A DNA stretch of 52,986 nt from Betaproteobacteria bacterium (GTDB lineage: Bacteria > Pseudomonadota > Gammaproteobacteria > Burkholderiales > Burkholderiaceae_D). The stretch is from positions 1 to 52,986 of the forward strand of contig JANXTA010000074.1 in the NCBI GenBank assembly GCA_025356395.1. The letters run 5' to 3'. Below are positions 29,662-38,444 of this stretch, piece by piece; position 1 is the first letter of the stretch; each line of letters begins with the position of its first letter. The notes beneath the pieces were generated by a model, which was given only the letters and a program-made list of their open reading frames with translations, was not told the DNA's origin and made no database searches. A program made the position numbers and the translations under genes.

Positions 29662-31991
29662 GAATCGCCCGAATCGTTTTCGGCGCACTGCTATTGCTGA
29701 CGACGTTCGTCGTGCACGCCGAGTGGGCGTCTTTCGACTATCGATGCGGTACCGAGATCGTCCTCGGATCGTCGCTGCCGACCGACGGCTGGACGAAAGC
29801 CGTCGAGGGCACGCTGCCACAGAGTGCCGGCAATCCATGCTGGTTGCGAATCCCCAGGCAGGGCCGGTTTCCGCAGGCCCTGGCGTTTCGCGGTGGGTCC
29901 GGCGAGAAGGTGATCGCGTTGTTCGATGGGTCCGGAAAGAGCCTCGCCGACGCACGCGATGTTGGTGCTCGTCACGGGGCGATCGTCAGCGGCGGGCAAG
30001 GCCACTTCGGCCGCATCCTGTTTCCAGACATCTTGGCCGAGGTCACTTACGCACGCGTCGAGCATGGCGACCGCCGCATCCGCGTCGAGTTCGTCGGAAT
30101 CGCCGATACGGTCACCGATGACCGGTTCGGGGACTTGGTACAGACGGGTCTTGCTGCGATGTACCTCACGCTGATGGTGCTGCTCGTCGTCATCGGCTTC
30201 CTGAATCGTGACCCTTGGCAGGGCTTGTTCGCCGCCTATTTCGGCTTCACCGCCATGAACTCGCTCGTCAGTGACGACGCGGCCGCGCTTGCGCTGACTC
30301 CGAGCTTTCCGTTCTTCGCCTGGTGGCAGCGCAACACCGACTTCGGCTTGAGCTTTCTCTGGACCGTCGCCATCACGGTCCTGCTGCGTCTGAACACGCT
30401 GTGGCCGGCGATGAATCGGCTTCTGCTCCTGATCGCAGCCCTGTTCCTGCCGCTGTTCTTCGGCGTATTGCCGTCGACGGCCAATCGCATCAACAGCCTG
30501 CTGCTGGTCGTCCTGATGATCCTGGTGATGCCCGCTTGCTGGCGCGCATGGCGTGCAGGCGAATCGATCGCGCTCTTCGTCGGCATTTCGACCGTCGGCT
30601 CCGCACTGATCATCGCGCCCTACTTCATCACGGACATCGCCGGCTTCTTCATCGAAATCGAAGTGCCGGGCTTCAACCCGGGTTTGGGGTTGCAAGCCAT
30701 CAACAACCTGTTGTTCCCGATGACGATCCTCGTCGGAGCGGGGATGCGGGCTCGCAGCGGAATCCAGGAGAGGCAACGGCTCGGCGACGAGGCCATGCAC
30801 CAACGTGCGGTCGCCTCCGCCGAGCAGCGCGCGCGAGAAGCCGCTGAATCCGCGAACCAAGCCAAGGGCGCGTTCCTCGCGACGATGAGCCACGAGATCC
30901 GCACGCCGATGAACGGGGTGATCGGCACGAGCGGGGCGCTGCTCGATACGCCGTTGAACGAAGATCAACGCGACGTCGCCACGACAATTCGCGATTCCGG
31001 CGAAGCGCTGCTGACCATCATCGACGACATCCTCGACTTCTCGAAGATCGAGGCGGGGAAGATGGACGTGGAATCGCATCCCTTCGACTTGCGACACTGC
31101 ATCGACTCGGCACTCGACCTGATCCGGCTTCGCGCGTTCGAGAAGAACGTCGACCTCGTGGTGAAGATCGACGACGACGTGCCGGCCGGCATCTCGGGCG
31201 ACCCGACACGGTTGCGCCAGGTCCTGCTCAACCTGTTGTCGAACGCAGTGAAGTTTACGGGGAAGGGCGCGGTCGCGTTGAACGTGCGACGGGGCGAGGG
31301 CGACGAATTGTTGTTCACCGTGCGCGACAGCGGCATCGGCCTGTCGCCCGAAGGCATCGCGAAGCTGTTCCAGCGTTTCGGCCAGGCCGAGTCCGGCACG
31401 ACACGGCAATACGGCGGCACCGGTCTCGGCCTCGTGATCAGCCGGAAGCTCGCCGAGCTGATGGGCGGGACGATGACGGTCGAGAGCGAAGGGCTCGGCC
31501 ACGGCAGCACGTTCCACTTCGGCATTCGTGCACCGGCCGTGACGCTCGCGGTGAAGACCGCGACGACGAAGACGATCGTCGACTCCACGATGGCCGAGCG
31601 CCATCCGCTGCGCATCCTGCTCGCGGAAGACAACGTCGTGAACCAGAAGCTCGCGATGCGCGTCCTGCAGCAGATGGGCTGCCTTCCGGATCTCGCGATC
31701 AACGGACTCGAGGCGCTCGCGGCGCTCGAGCGGCAGGCCTACGACGTGGTGCTGATGGACGTGCAGATGCCGCAGATGGACGGACTCGAAGCGACGCGCG
31801 AGATCGTCGCGCACGGGTCCGCCGACGGTCGACCCCGCATCGTCGCGATGACGGCCAACGCGATGCAGGGCGATCGCGAACTGTGCATCGCGGCCGGCAT
31901 GGACGACTATCTGACCAAGCCGATCCGCGTCGATCAGCTGGTGGACGCGTTGCTCCGAACCCAACCTCGCAAGGACATCCGAATTGCCTGA
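29658..31991 (+). CDS. Membrane hybrid histidine kinase, 7TMR-DISM type, second copy
   Basis: 777 residues, built like the kinase at 26351: signal-type N-terminus, periplasmic DISM-like domain with DGWTKAVEG resembling DGWTPLVEG of the paralogue, about seven transmembrane helices (165-370), coiled coil, HisKA with H412 ([10 protein letters not shown]), HATPase, receiver ([11 protein letters not shown]). It is a tandem paralogue. Its ATG overlaps the stop of the decayed receiver tail, showing that a coupled kinase once sat directly upstream. It overlaps the Hpt gene by 8 bp. Confidence 0.9.
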   Translation: MRIARIVFGALLLLTTFVVHAEWASFDYRCGTEIVLGSSLPTDGWTKAVEGTLPQSAGNPCWLRIPRQGRFPQALAFRGGSGEKVIALFDGSGKSLADARDVGARHGAIVSGGQGHFGRILFPDILAEVTYARVEHGDRRIRVEFVGIADTVTDDRFGDLVQTGLAAMYLTLMVLLVVIGFLNRDPWQGLFAAYFGFTAMNSLVSDDAAALALTPSFPFFAWWQRNTDFGLSFLWTVAITVLLRLNTLWPAMNRLLLLIAALFLPLFFGVLPSTANRINSLLLVVLMILVMPACWRAWRAGESIALFVGISTVGSALIIAPYFITDIAGFFIEIEVPGFNPGLGLQAINNLLFPMTILVGAGMRARSGIQERQRLGDEAMHQRAVASAEQRAREAAESANQAKGAFLATMSHEIRTPMNGVIGTSGALLDTPLNEDQRDVATTIRDSGEALLTIIDDILDFSKIEAGKMDVESHPFDLRHCIDSALDLIRLRAFEKNVDLVVKIDDDVPAGISGDPTRLRQVLLNLLSNAVKFTGKGAVALNVRRGEGDELLFTVRDSGIGLSPEGIAKLFQRFGQAESGTTRQYGGTGLGLVISRKLAELMGGTMTVESEGLGHGSTFHFGIRAPAVTLAVKTATTKTIVDSTMAERHPLRILLAEDNVVNQKLAMRVLQQMGCLPDLAINGLEALAALERQAYDVVLMDVQMPQMDGLEATREIVAHGSADGRPRIVAMTANAMQGDRELCIAAGMDDYLTKPIRVDQLVDALLRTQPRKDIRIA

Positions 31992-32322
31992 TCCCACCAT
32001 CGATCTAGACACCTTCACCGCCCTCGGCGACATGGCCGGCGCCGAGTTCGTCACCGAGCTGGTCGACACCTTCCTCGAGGAAGCGCCACGCATGCTCGCC
32101 GAACTTCACGCGGCCTACACGAAGGGCGATACGGAGACTTTCCGTCGAGCTGCTCATTCGCTGAAGTCGAACAGCAACACGTTCGGCGCGATGCAGCTCG
32201 GCAGCCGCGCGAAGGCCCTCGAACTCGAAGGACTCGCAGCGACGAGCCTGGCTGCGCTCGATGCGCTCGATGCCGAGTACGCGCGGGCTGCTCACGCACT
32301 CAAGGCGCTCTGCGATGGCTGA
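31984..32322 (+). CDS. Stand-alone Hpt phosphotransfer protein
   Basis: 112 residues, a four-helix Hpt domain with the phospho-acceptor H58 in [16 protein letters not shown]. It starts at TTG 31984, inside the end of the kinase gene, and overlaps the cyclase gene by 8 bp. It should carry phosphate from the hybrid-kinase receivers to the receiver of the cyclase. The kinases themselves have no Hpt domain, which supports this role. Confidence 0.9.
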   Translation: MPDPTIDLDTFTALGDMAGAEFVTELVDTFLEEAPRMLAELHAAYTKGDTETFRRAAHSLKSNSNTFGAMQLGSRAKALELEGLAATSLAALDALDAEYARAAHALKALCDG

Positions 32323-33355
32323 CCACGGACATCGCCTGCTGGTCGTCGACGACAACAAGGTCAATCGCCTGCTGCTGTCGCGCACGCTCGAACAACTCGG
32401 CCATCGCGTGTCGACCGCGGAGAACGGGGTCATCGCGCTGGCGAAGCTGCGCGAGGAATCCTACGACCTCATGCTGCTCGACATGGAGATGCCCGAGATG
32501 GATGGCTTCACCGTCCTCGAGCACCTCTCGCGCGACCTCAAGCTGCGCGACCTGCCGGTCATCGTCACGTCGTCGCTCGAAGGCGTGGCCCACGTCGCGC
32601 GCTGCATCGAGCTCGGTGCCGAGGACTATCTCTACAAGCCGGTCAACGGCGTGCTGCTGAAGGCCCGCGTCGGCAGCAGCCTCGAGAAGAAGCGTCTGCG
32701 CGACACGCAGAAGGAGCTGATCAGCCGCTTCGCCACGTCGGAGGTCGCGCAGGACCTGGAGCAGTCGGGCTTCGCGCTGGGCGGCCGGCATGTCGAGGCC
32801 TCGGTCATGTTCTGCGACATCCGCGGCTTCACGGCCCTTGCTGAGTCGCAGCCACCCGACGAGACCATCGAACTGCTCAACACCTACTACATGCTGATGT
32901 TCGACGCGATCAACGGCGCGGGCGGGGTGGTCAACCAGATGATCGGCGACGGCCTGATGGCGATCTTTGGCGCTCCGTTGTCGCTCGCCGATCATCGCCG
33001 GGCCGCGGTCCGCGCGGCACTCGAGATGATCGAGATGATCGGACTCTTCAATCACGAGCGCACGGTCGGTGACAAGCCGCCAATCCGCGTGGGCATCGGC
33101 ATCGCGACCGGTCCGTTGATCGCCGGCTACACGGGCACGCAGACCCGCGCGACCTACACCTGCGTGGGCAACACCGTGAACCTCGCGGCGCGGCTCGAAG
33201 CGCACACCAAGCAGGTGCCTCACGATATCCTGGTCGACGACGCGACGCTCGAAGCGACCCACGAAGGCATCAGCATCTCGACCGTGGGCCAAGTGGTATT
33301 CCACGGCAAGTCCGCGTCGGTGGCCGTGCACGCGGTCGAGCGCCTGAGGCGTTGA
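32315..33355 (+). CDS. Response regulator with class III adenylate/guanylate cyclase domain
   Basis: 346 residues. The receiver is at residues 1-120 with phospho-acceptor D56 (LLLDMEMPEMDG). A linker helix leads into a class III nucleotide cyclase domain with both metal Asp sites (MFCDIRGFTAL and MIGDGLMAIFG) and the CVGNTVNLAARLE motif. It should make cAMP or cGMP on phosphorylation. ATG 32315 lies inside the Hpt gene, so the two are coupled. This is the only output domain in the operon, so the phosphorelay appears to end in a cyclic nucleotide. Confidence 0.92.
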   Translation: MADHGHRLLVVDDNKVNRLLLSRTLEQLGHRVSTAENGVIALAKLREESYDLMLLDMEMPEMDGFTVLEHLSRDLKLRDLPVIVTSSLEGVAHVARCIELGAEDYLYKPVNGVLLKARVGSSLEKKRLRDTQKELISRFATSEVAQDLEQSGFALGGRHVEASVMFCDIRGFTALAESQPPDETIELLNTYYMLMFDAINGAGGVVNQMIGDGLMAIFGAPLSLADHRRAAVRAALEMIEMIGLFNHERTVGDKPPIRVGIGIATGPLIAGYTGTQTRATYTCVGNTVNLAARLEAHTKQVPHDILVDDATLEATHEGISISTVGQVVFHGKSASVAVHAVERLRR

Positions 33356-33367
33356 CCGCGCTCGCGA

Positions 33368-33943
33368 CTACATCTTCGCCATCGCCGCCTGCATCTTTTC
33401 GGCCGGCACGTCGCGCAGGTGCGTGGCCAGCGACCACTTATGGCCGAACGGATCCTGCAGCGTGCCGTAGAAGCCGATCTTCAGAACACGGCCGACGACC
33501 GTGGTGCCGACGAAGCCTGCGACGCCCATCACCAGGAGGATCAGCGAGAGCGTGGACGCGTCGACCCGCGTCACGATTTCCTGGAACGGCCGGAGATAGA
33601 TGAACAGCGCGAACTGCCCCATGAAGAAGACGCCGACGGCCAGCATGCCGAGCGTCACCAACCGGCTCTTGAACAGCCTGAAGACATTGGCTGAACCGGA
33701 TGCGCGCGGTCGCGCTTCCATCGAGGGCAGGCTGAACCATTGCCAGACGAACGCGATCAGCGCGACCGGCACCAGGCAGAAGAACGCGCCGCGCCATCCG
33801 ACCGTCACTCCGAGATAGCTGCCCAGCGGTGCTGCCACGACCGTCGCCAGGGCATCGTCGCCGTTGAAGACCGCCAGCGCGCGAGGCACCCGATTGGACG
33901 CCACGAGCCGTATGGCCGTGGCCGCCGACATTGACCAGAAGCC
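33368..33943 (-). pseudogene. Chimeric remnant: internal MFS transporter segment joined to a VOC/PhnB C-terminus
   Basis: The frame from about 33943 to 33476 matches the middle of an arabinose-efflux-type MFS transporter (WSMSAATAIRLVASNRVPRA, APLGSYLGVTVGWRGAFFCL). Only about five of twelve helices are left. At 33475 it switches in frame to GFYGTLQDPFGHKWSLATHL and the end AAMAKM, which is the last 35 residues of a PhnB-like VOC protein. Both parts lack their remaining domain. ATG 33931 would give a 187-residue open product, but no function is expected. Confidence 0.75.
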
Positions 33944-34022
33944 TCTTGCCAGGCCTCCTTTCCTTGCGGCGAAACAGGTAGGTCGCCGCCGGGCCCCGCT
34001 CGGACGGCAGGTCGTGCACCGA

Positions 34023-34036
34023 CAGGTCGCGACCTG
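34023..34036. promoter_or_regulatory. Perfect palindrome just upstream of the Nramp gene
   Basis: CAGGTCGCGACCTG is a 14-bp perfect palindrome ending 5 bp before ATG 34042. Half-sites (CAGGTCG) recur nearby at about 34007. It overlaps where a ribosome site would be, so a bound repressor could block initiation. Could also be chance in GC-rich DNA. Confidence 0.4.
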
Positions 34037-34041
34037 CTCTA

Positions 34042-35367
34042 ATGCCGCCGATGTTCCGCCTCCCCACCACCGCCACCGCCCCGTTCTGCCCGTCCGAGGT
34101 CCGCGACAGCGTCGACCTCGCGCGTAGCGCGCCGCTCTGGCAACGCCTGTTGCGCGTCGCCGGTCCCGGCCTGCTCGTCGCCGTCGGCTACATGGACCCG
34201 GGCAACTGGGCGACCGACATCGAGGCCGGCTCGCGCTACGGCATGGCCCTGCTGTGGGTCGTGCTGCTATCGAGCCTGGCCGCCATGCTGCTGCAGGTCC
34301 TGAGCCTCCGCCTCGGCCTGGTCGCGCGGAAGGACCTCGCACGTGCGTGCCGCGACCGCTACTCGCCGATCGTCAGTCGTTCGCTGTGGCTGATGGCGGA
34401 ACTGGCGATCGTCGCTTGCGATGTCGCCGAAGTGCTCGGCACCGCGCTCGCGCTGCACCTGCTGTTCGGCCTGCCGATCCTGTGGGGCATCGTCGTCACG
34501 GCCTTCGACACGTTGCTGGTCCTCGGCCTGCAGGGGCGCGGCTTTCGCCGTGTCGAGGCGATCGTGCTCGGACTGGTGATCACCATCGCGATCTGCTTCA
34601 CCGTCGAGATCGTGCTGGTCGGGCCGGACTGGGCCGAGGTCGCGCGAGGCTTCGTGCCGCACTTGCCCCTCCTGCGCGACGGCCATGCAGTGCTGCTCGC
34701 GATCGGCATCCTCGGCGCGACCGTGATGCCGCACAACCTGTACCTGCACTCGTCGATCGTACAGACGCGGCACGTCGCGAACACCGACGACGCGAAGGCC
34801 GATGCGATTCGTCTGTCGACCGCCGACACGGTGGTGTCGCTGTCGCTCGCGTTCATTATCAATGCCGCGATCCTGATCCTCGCCGCATCGGCTTTCCACG
34901 CGAAGGGGCGCGGCGACGTGACCGAGATCCAGGACGCCTATCACCTGCTCGATCCGCTGGTGGGCGGCGCGTTCGCGTCGGTGCTGTTCGGCATCGCGTT
35001 GCTGGCGGCGGGCCAGAGCTCGACCTTCACCGGGACCATCGCCGGTCAGGTCCTGATGGAAGGCTTCCTCGACATGAAGATCCCGTGCTGGCAGCGTCGG
35101 CTGATCACGCGCGCGCTGGCACTGATCCCGGCGTTCGTAGGCGTGTGGTGGCTGGGCGATGCCGGCATCGGCACGCTGCTGGTCGGCAGCCAGGTCGTGC
35201 TCAGCATGCAGTTGCCGTTCGCGATCTGGCCGTTGATCCGCTTGACGAGCGATCGGGACACGATGGGACGGTTCGCGATCGGGTCGGCGACGCGCCTGGC
35301 TGCGTGGACCCTGTTTACTGCGATCACCGCGGCAAACTTGTGGCTGCTGCAGGATCTGCTGATCTGA
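34042..35367 (+). CDS. mntH: Nramp-family divalent metal transporter (MntH-like)
   Basis: 441 residues with eleven predicted transmembrane helices. Nramp signatures are present: helix 1 VGYMDPGNWATDIEAGS with the DPGN metal site and helix 6 GATVMPHNLYLHSS with the metal-binding Met region. It imports manganese or iron with protons. Two starts, ATG 34042 and ATG 34051, are in frame and neither has a clear ribosome site, since a palindrome fills the space upstream. It converges with the formate/nitrite transporter gene, 4 bp apart. Confidence 0.94.
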   Translation: MPPMFRLPTTATAPFCPSEVRDSVDLARSAPLWQRLLRVAGPGLLVAVGYMDPGNWATDIEAGSRYGMALLWVVLLSSLAAMLLQVLSLRLGLVARKDLARACRDRYSPIVSRSLWLMAELAIVACDVAEVLGTALALHLLFGLPILWGIVVTAFDTLLVLGLQGRGFRRVEAIVLGLVITIAICFTVEIVLVGPDWAEVARGFVPHLPLLRDGHAVLLAIGILGATVMPHNLYLHSSIVQTRHVANTDDAKADAIRLSTADTVVSLSLAFIINAAILILAASAFHAKGRGDVTEIQDAYHLLDPLVGGAFASVLFGIALLAAGQSSTFTGTIAGQVLMEGFLDMKIPCWQRRLITRALALIPAFVGVWWLGDAGIGTLLVGSQVVLSMQLPFAIWPLIRLTSDRDTMGRFAIGSATRLAAWTLFTAITAANLWLLQDLLI

Positions 35368-35371
35368 TCGA

Positions 35372-36331
35372 TCAGCGTTTGCGGCTCGTCGTGGTCTTGC
35401 GCGCAGCCTGATGGCCGCCGCGTTCCGATGGTTCTGCATCCTGGCTAGGTGATGCCTGCCCATTGTCCGTCTCCTTCAACTCCTCCCGGATCTGTCCATA
35501 AGCCAGAAGCGTGAAGATCGCCGTACCGCCGATCAGGTTGCCGATCAGCGTGGGGATGAAGAAGCCGGTCACGGCCTGGCCGAAGGACATCGCGCCTTCG
35601 AGCACGAGGTAGCTGGCCTCGACGCTGCCCGCCACGACGTGCTCGAAGCCGCCGAGCGCGATCAGGTAGGTCATCAGCACGATGATCGCGAGCTTCGAGC
35701 CCTCGATGCCCGCGAGGATCCACACCAGCGAAGCGATCAGGAAGCCCGAGACCATGCCGCGGCCCATCGTCTCCATCGGCACGCCCTGCAGCAGCTTCGC
35801 GCTGAAGGTGTGGAGCACCTTGGCGATCTCGGGATCGATCGCGCCGCTGTAGCGCAGGAACAGCGAGAACAGCGTGGCCCCCACGATGTTGGCGACCAGC
35901 ACGATCGCCCACAGCCTCAGCATCAGCATGAGATTGCGCAGATGCGACTTGGCCATCACCGGCACCACCGCGGTGATGACGTTCTCGGTGAAGAGCTGCT
36001 GGCGACTCAGGATCACGATCACGAAGCCGACGCTGTAGCCGAGCTGCGACACGATCGGCGACCAGCCACCCTCGGGCAGGTAGCGCAGCAGCATCGCCGG
36101 CGTCAGCACCGAGAACCCCATGCTGAGGCCCGCGACCAGCCCCGACCACCACAGCGCCAGCAACGGTCGCTCAAGCTCCTCCTGGCCGTTGCGCCGGATG
36201 ATCTCGAAGAGCACCGGCGCCCGATACGGCATCTGCTCGCGGATCGCACCTTCTTCTTCGGCGGTCAGGGCGACCGACGACTCCTCGCTGGATTCGTCCG
36301 CGGCAGGGTTGCTCTTTACTGGCGTGCTCAC
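35372..36331 (-). CDS. Formate/nitrite transporter (FNT) family protein
   Basis: 319 residues. Six transmembrane helices lie between about residues 60 and 285, with charged cytosolic tails at both ends (basic C-terminus KTTTSRKR). The pattern resembles YfdC-type FNT channels (GLSMGFSVLTPAML, SRQQLFTENVIT). Formate export or uptake would suit a methanol oxidiser, but nitrite or another small anion is possible. GTG 36331 was chosen because AGGGACG precedes it and no ATG is near. Confidence 0.85.
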   Translation of the reverse strand: MSTPVKSNPAADESSEESSVALTAEEEGAIREQMPYRAPVLFEIIRRNGQEELERPLLALWWSGLVAGLSMGFSVLTPAMLLRYLPEGGWSPIVSQLGYSVGFVIVILSRQQLFTENVITAVVPVMAKSHLRNLMLMLRLWAIVLVANIVGATLFSLFLRYSGAIDPEIAKVLHTFSAKLLQGVPMETMGRGMVSGFLIASLVWILAGIEGSKLAIIVLMTYLIALGGFEHVVAGSVEASYLVLEGAMSFGQAVTGFFIPTLIGNLIGGTAIFTLLAYGQIREELKETDNGQASPSQDAEPSERGGHQAARKTTTSRKR

Positions 36332-36424
36332 GATGTCGTCCCTGCCGCGCGTCGTCGAAGCAGTGGAGCTTGCACGGATCGGATCCGATCCGGTATGAGG
36401 CAGCGGCTGATTTCTCGCGACCGG

Positions 36425-36763
36425 TCAGCCGTCGCTTTGCGCCGAGTCGGTCATCTCCGCAAGGGCTTGGCTGATGACCCGTGCATCAGCCGGCCGCGTG
36501 ACCCGCGCCACCTCGCGACCGTCGACGAGGAAGACCATCGTCGGCCACAGCTTGACGCCGAACGAGCGACCCGCCGGGCGGCCCTTGCCGTCCTCGATGC
36601 GCAGGTGCGCGACGTTCGGGAAGTCGGCGAAGGCATCGGCGATCAGCGGCTCCGCGGCCTGGCAGTGGCCGCACCAGTCGGTGCCGAACTGCACGACCAC
36701 CGCACCAGGCATCGCGTCGATCTCCGCGCGGGTGGGGCCGTTGGTCTCGTAGCGCGCGCTCAT
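36425..36763 (-). CDS. Thioredoxin-like protein with CGHC active site
   Basis: 112 residues of a thioredoxin fold. Active site WCGHC in GTDWCGHCQAAEPL and the cis-Pro in LWPTMVFL are both present. CGHC is the PDI-type dipeptide, usually more oxidising than the CGPC of thioredoxin. There is no signal peptide, so it should be cytosolic. It lies 93 bp upstream of the FNT gene on the same strand. Confidence 0.88.
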   Translation of the reverse strand: MSARYETNGPTRAEIDAMPGAVVVQFGTDWCGHCQAAEPLIADAFADFPNVAHLRIEDGKGRPAGRSFGVKLWPTMVFLVDGREVARVTRPADARVISQALAEMTDSAQSDG

Positions 36764-36853
36764 CGTCGATCCTGTCGTGTGGAAGTGGTCCGCATTATCG
36801 GACGCGTCGCGCGTGTGCTCGAATGGCGACCTCACCACCAACGGGCTTCATCG

Positions 36854-37375
36854 ATGACGGATTTCACACCGGACTGGGATGGACGGGTCGCCGATCACTG
36901 GCTTCGCATCGACGAATTCGAGGAGGACGCCTTTCGCGCGACGCTCGAGACGCTGCTCGCCGAGTTGCCGGCCGACAGCGCGACCGCGGATTTCGAACGT
37001 GGAGCCGTGTTCGATTCCTTCGGGCATCCCGAGCTGGCGGTACCGCTCTACCAGCGCGCGCTAGCGGCCGGCGTGTCCGGCGAGCGGCGCCGTCGTGCCG
37101 TGATTCAGATGTCGAGTTCGATCCGCAACCTCGGCGATCCGCAGCGTGCCGTCGACCTGCTGACCGCGGAGCTCGCATGGCCGAACGATCACCTGACCGG
37201 CGCCGTACGGGCGACGCTCGCTCTCGCGTTGACCGACGTGGAACGCGAGCTCGAGGCGGTTTCCGTCGCCGTCACGGGCCTCGCCGCTTACCTGCCGCGC
37301 TACAACCGATCGATGGCGCGCTACGCCGCGGCCCTGATGATCGACGCAGGTCCGCGTCGGACCAGCGACTCATGA
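36854..37375 (+). CDS. Tetratricopeptide-repeat protein
   Basis: 173 residues, all helical and acidic at the N-terminus (DEFEEDAFRATLETLLAEL). TPR-like pairs include ELAVPLYQRALAAG and DPQRAVDLLTAEL. No signal peptide. Similar small TPR proteins are usually orphan; no specific function can be given. Divergent from the thioredoxin-like gene. Confidence 0.75.
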   Translation: MTDFTPDWDGRVADHWLRIDEFEEDAFRATLETLLAELPADSATADFERGAVFDSFGHPELAVPLYQRALAAGVSGERRRRAVIQMSSSIRNLGDPQRAVDLLTAELAWPNDHLTGAVRATLALALTDVERELEAVSVAVTGLAAYLPRYNRSMARYAAALMIDAGPRRTSDS

Positions 37376-37390
37376 CCCAGCTTTGAGCCA

Positions 37391-38014
37391 TCAAAGCAGG
37401 GGTCGCGCGTCCGGATCGAAGTCGAAGTTGACGACGACTTCGTACCAGCCGGCGCGTGGCAAGCCGTGCGAGACGGCCGGCTTGAAGCGCATGTCCTCGA
37501 AGCTGCGCTGAATGCGGTCGAGGTAGTCCTGCGACAACGTCGACGCGACGACGAAGGACCGGGCGACGATGCCTTCGCTCGAGACGATCAACATCAGCCG
37601 GACCAGGCCGACGCGGTGTGGGTCGTCGTCGGCGGGCAAGGCGATCACTGGGTAGGTGAGGGGTACCGGATGCAGGACCCGCTCGTCGCTGTCGGAGTCC
37701 GCCATGCCGGCGGGGGGCGGCGTCGACGGGACATCCATCGACGCGATGCGTGTCACCGGCAGGGGGGACGGGGCCACCCTGGTCCTGGCGAGCGGGACCG
37801 GGGCGACCACGGTGACGGGCGACGGGATCGGGTCCACACGCGTGCCGGGCCGGACTCGCAGATGCAGGTTAGCGGTCAGCTCGGGGCTGGCAGTGGCCGA
37901 CGACGCGGCCGGTGCGCGGGTCTCGGCCATCAGCACGACGGCTGCATGGGCGCCCGCCGACAGCACGATGGCAGCCGCGAACGGCGCCGGCATCCTTCTC
38001 CAGGCCGCTTTCAT
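37391..38014 (-). CDS. TonB-like envelope protein
   Basis: 207 residues. One N-terminal membrane anchor (AAAIVLSAGAHAAVVLM) is followed by a Pro- and Val-rich periplasmic stretch, then a small TonB C-terminal-like domain (VGLVRLMLIVSSEGIVARS, FEDMRFKPAVSHG, GWYEVVVNFDF). No exbB or exbD is nearby. It is 19 bp after the pilY2-like gene, so it may be transcribed with the pilus genes. Confidence 0.7.
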   Translation of the reverse strand: MKAAWRRMPAPFAAAIVLSAGAHAAVVLMAETRAPAASSATASPELTANLHLRVRPGTRVDPIPSPVTVVAPVPLARTRVAPSPLPVTRIASMDVPSTPPPAGMADSDSDERVLHPVPLTYPVIALPADDDPHRVGLVRLMLIVSSEGIVARSFVVASTLSQDYLDRIQRSFEDMRFKPAVSHGLPRAGWYEVVVNFDFDPDARPLL

Positions 38015-38033
38015 GTCCGCGGTGGTCTCCGCT

Positions 38034-38444
38034 TCACGCCGTGATCCGGATGGTGACGAGGCGCTCGATCCCTGCGGCGTCCACGGCGGTCTCGATGCGA
38101 GCACGCATGCCGGCTTTCAGGTAGCCGATGGAGGTGACCTCATCCCCGTTGCCGAGCACGATCGCCAGCGGCCTCGTGGCGACGACGTAGGTGATGCCGC
38201 CGATGCCGATCCGACCGGACTTGGCGTCCACCCAGTCGATCGTCAGCAGGTCCTTGCGCAGCGGGAGTGCCGCGGCGTGGGAGGTGTCCTTCGTCGGCAG
38301 CTCGGCCGCCTTGACCCGCGACGGCCCGTCGATCGTGATCGCCGCGGCGTTGCCGGCGATCACGATTGCCACGAGCAGCGGAGCGCGACGAAGCGCATGG
38401 CGAAAGAGAGGAGACAACGTCGGCTTCATGGTCGTGGCATCCAT
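38034..38444 (-). CDS. PilY2-like exported protein
   Basis: 136 residues with a signal segment (LLVAIVIAGNAAA) and a small beta domain (ITYVVATRPLAIVLGNG, LKAGMRARIET). It begins with ATG overlapping the pilY1 stop (TGATG). The position after pilY1 matches pilY2 in Pseudomonas, and the beta pattern suits PilY2/DUF5666-type proteins. ATG 38429 is an alternative start. Confidence 0.65.
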   Translation of the reverse strand: MDATTMKPTLSPLFRHALRRAPLLVAIVIAGNAAAITIDGPSRVKAAELPTKDTSHAAALPLRKDLLTIDWVDAKSGRIGIGGITYVVATRPLAIVLGNGDEVTSIGYLKAGMRARIETAVDAAGIERLVTIRITA

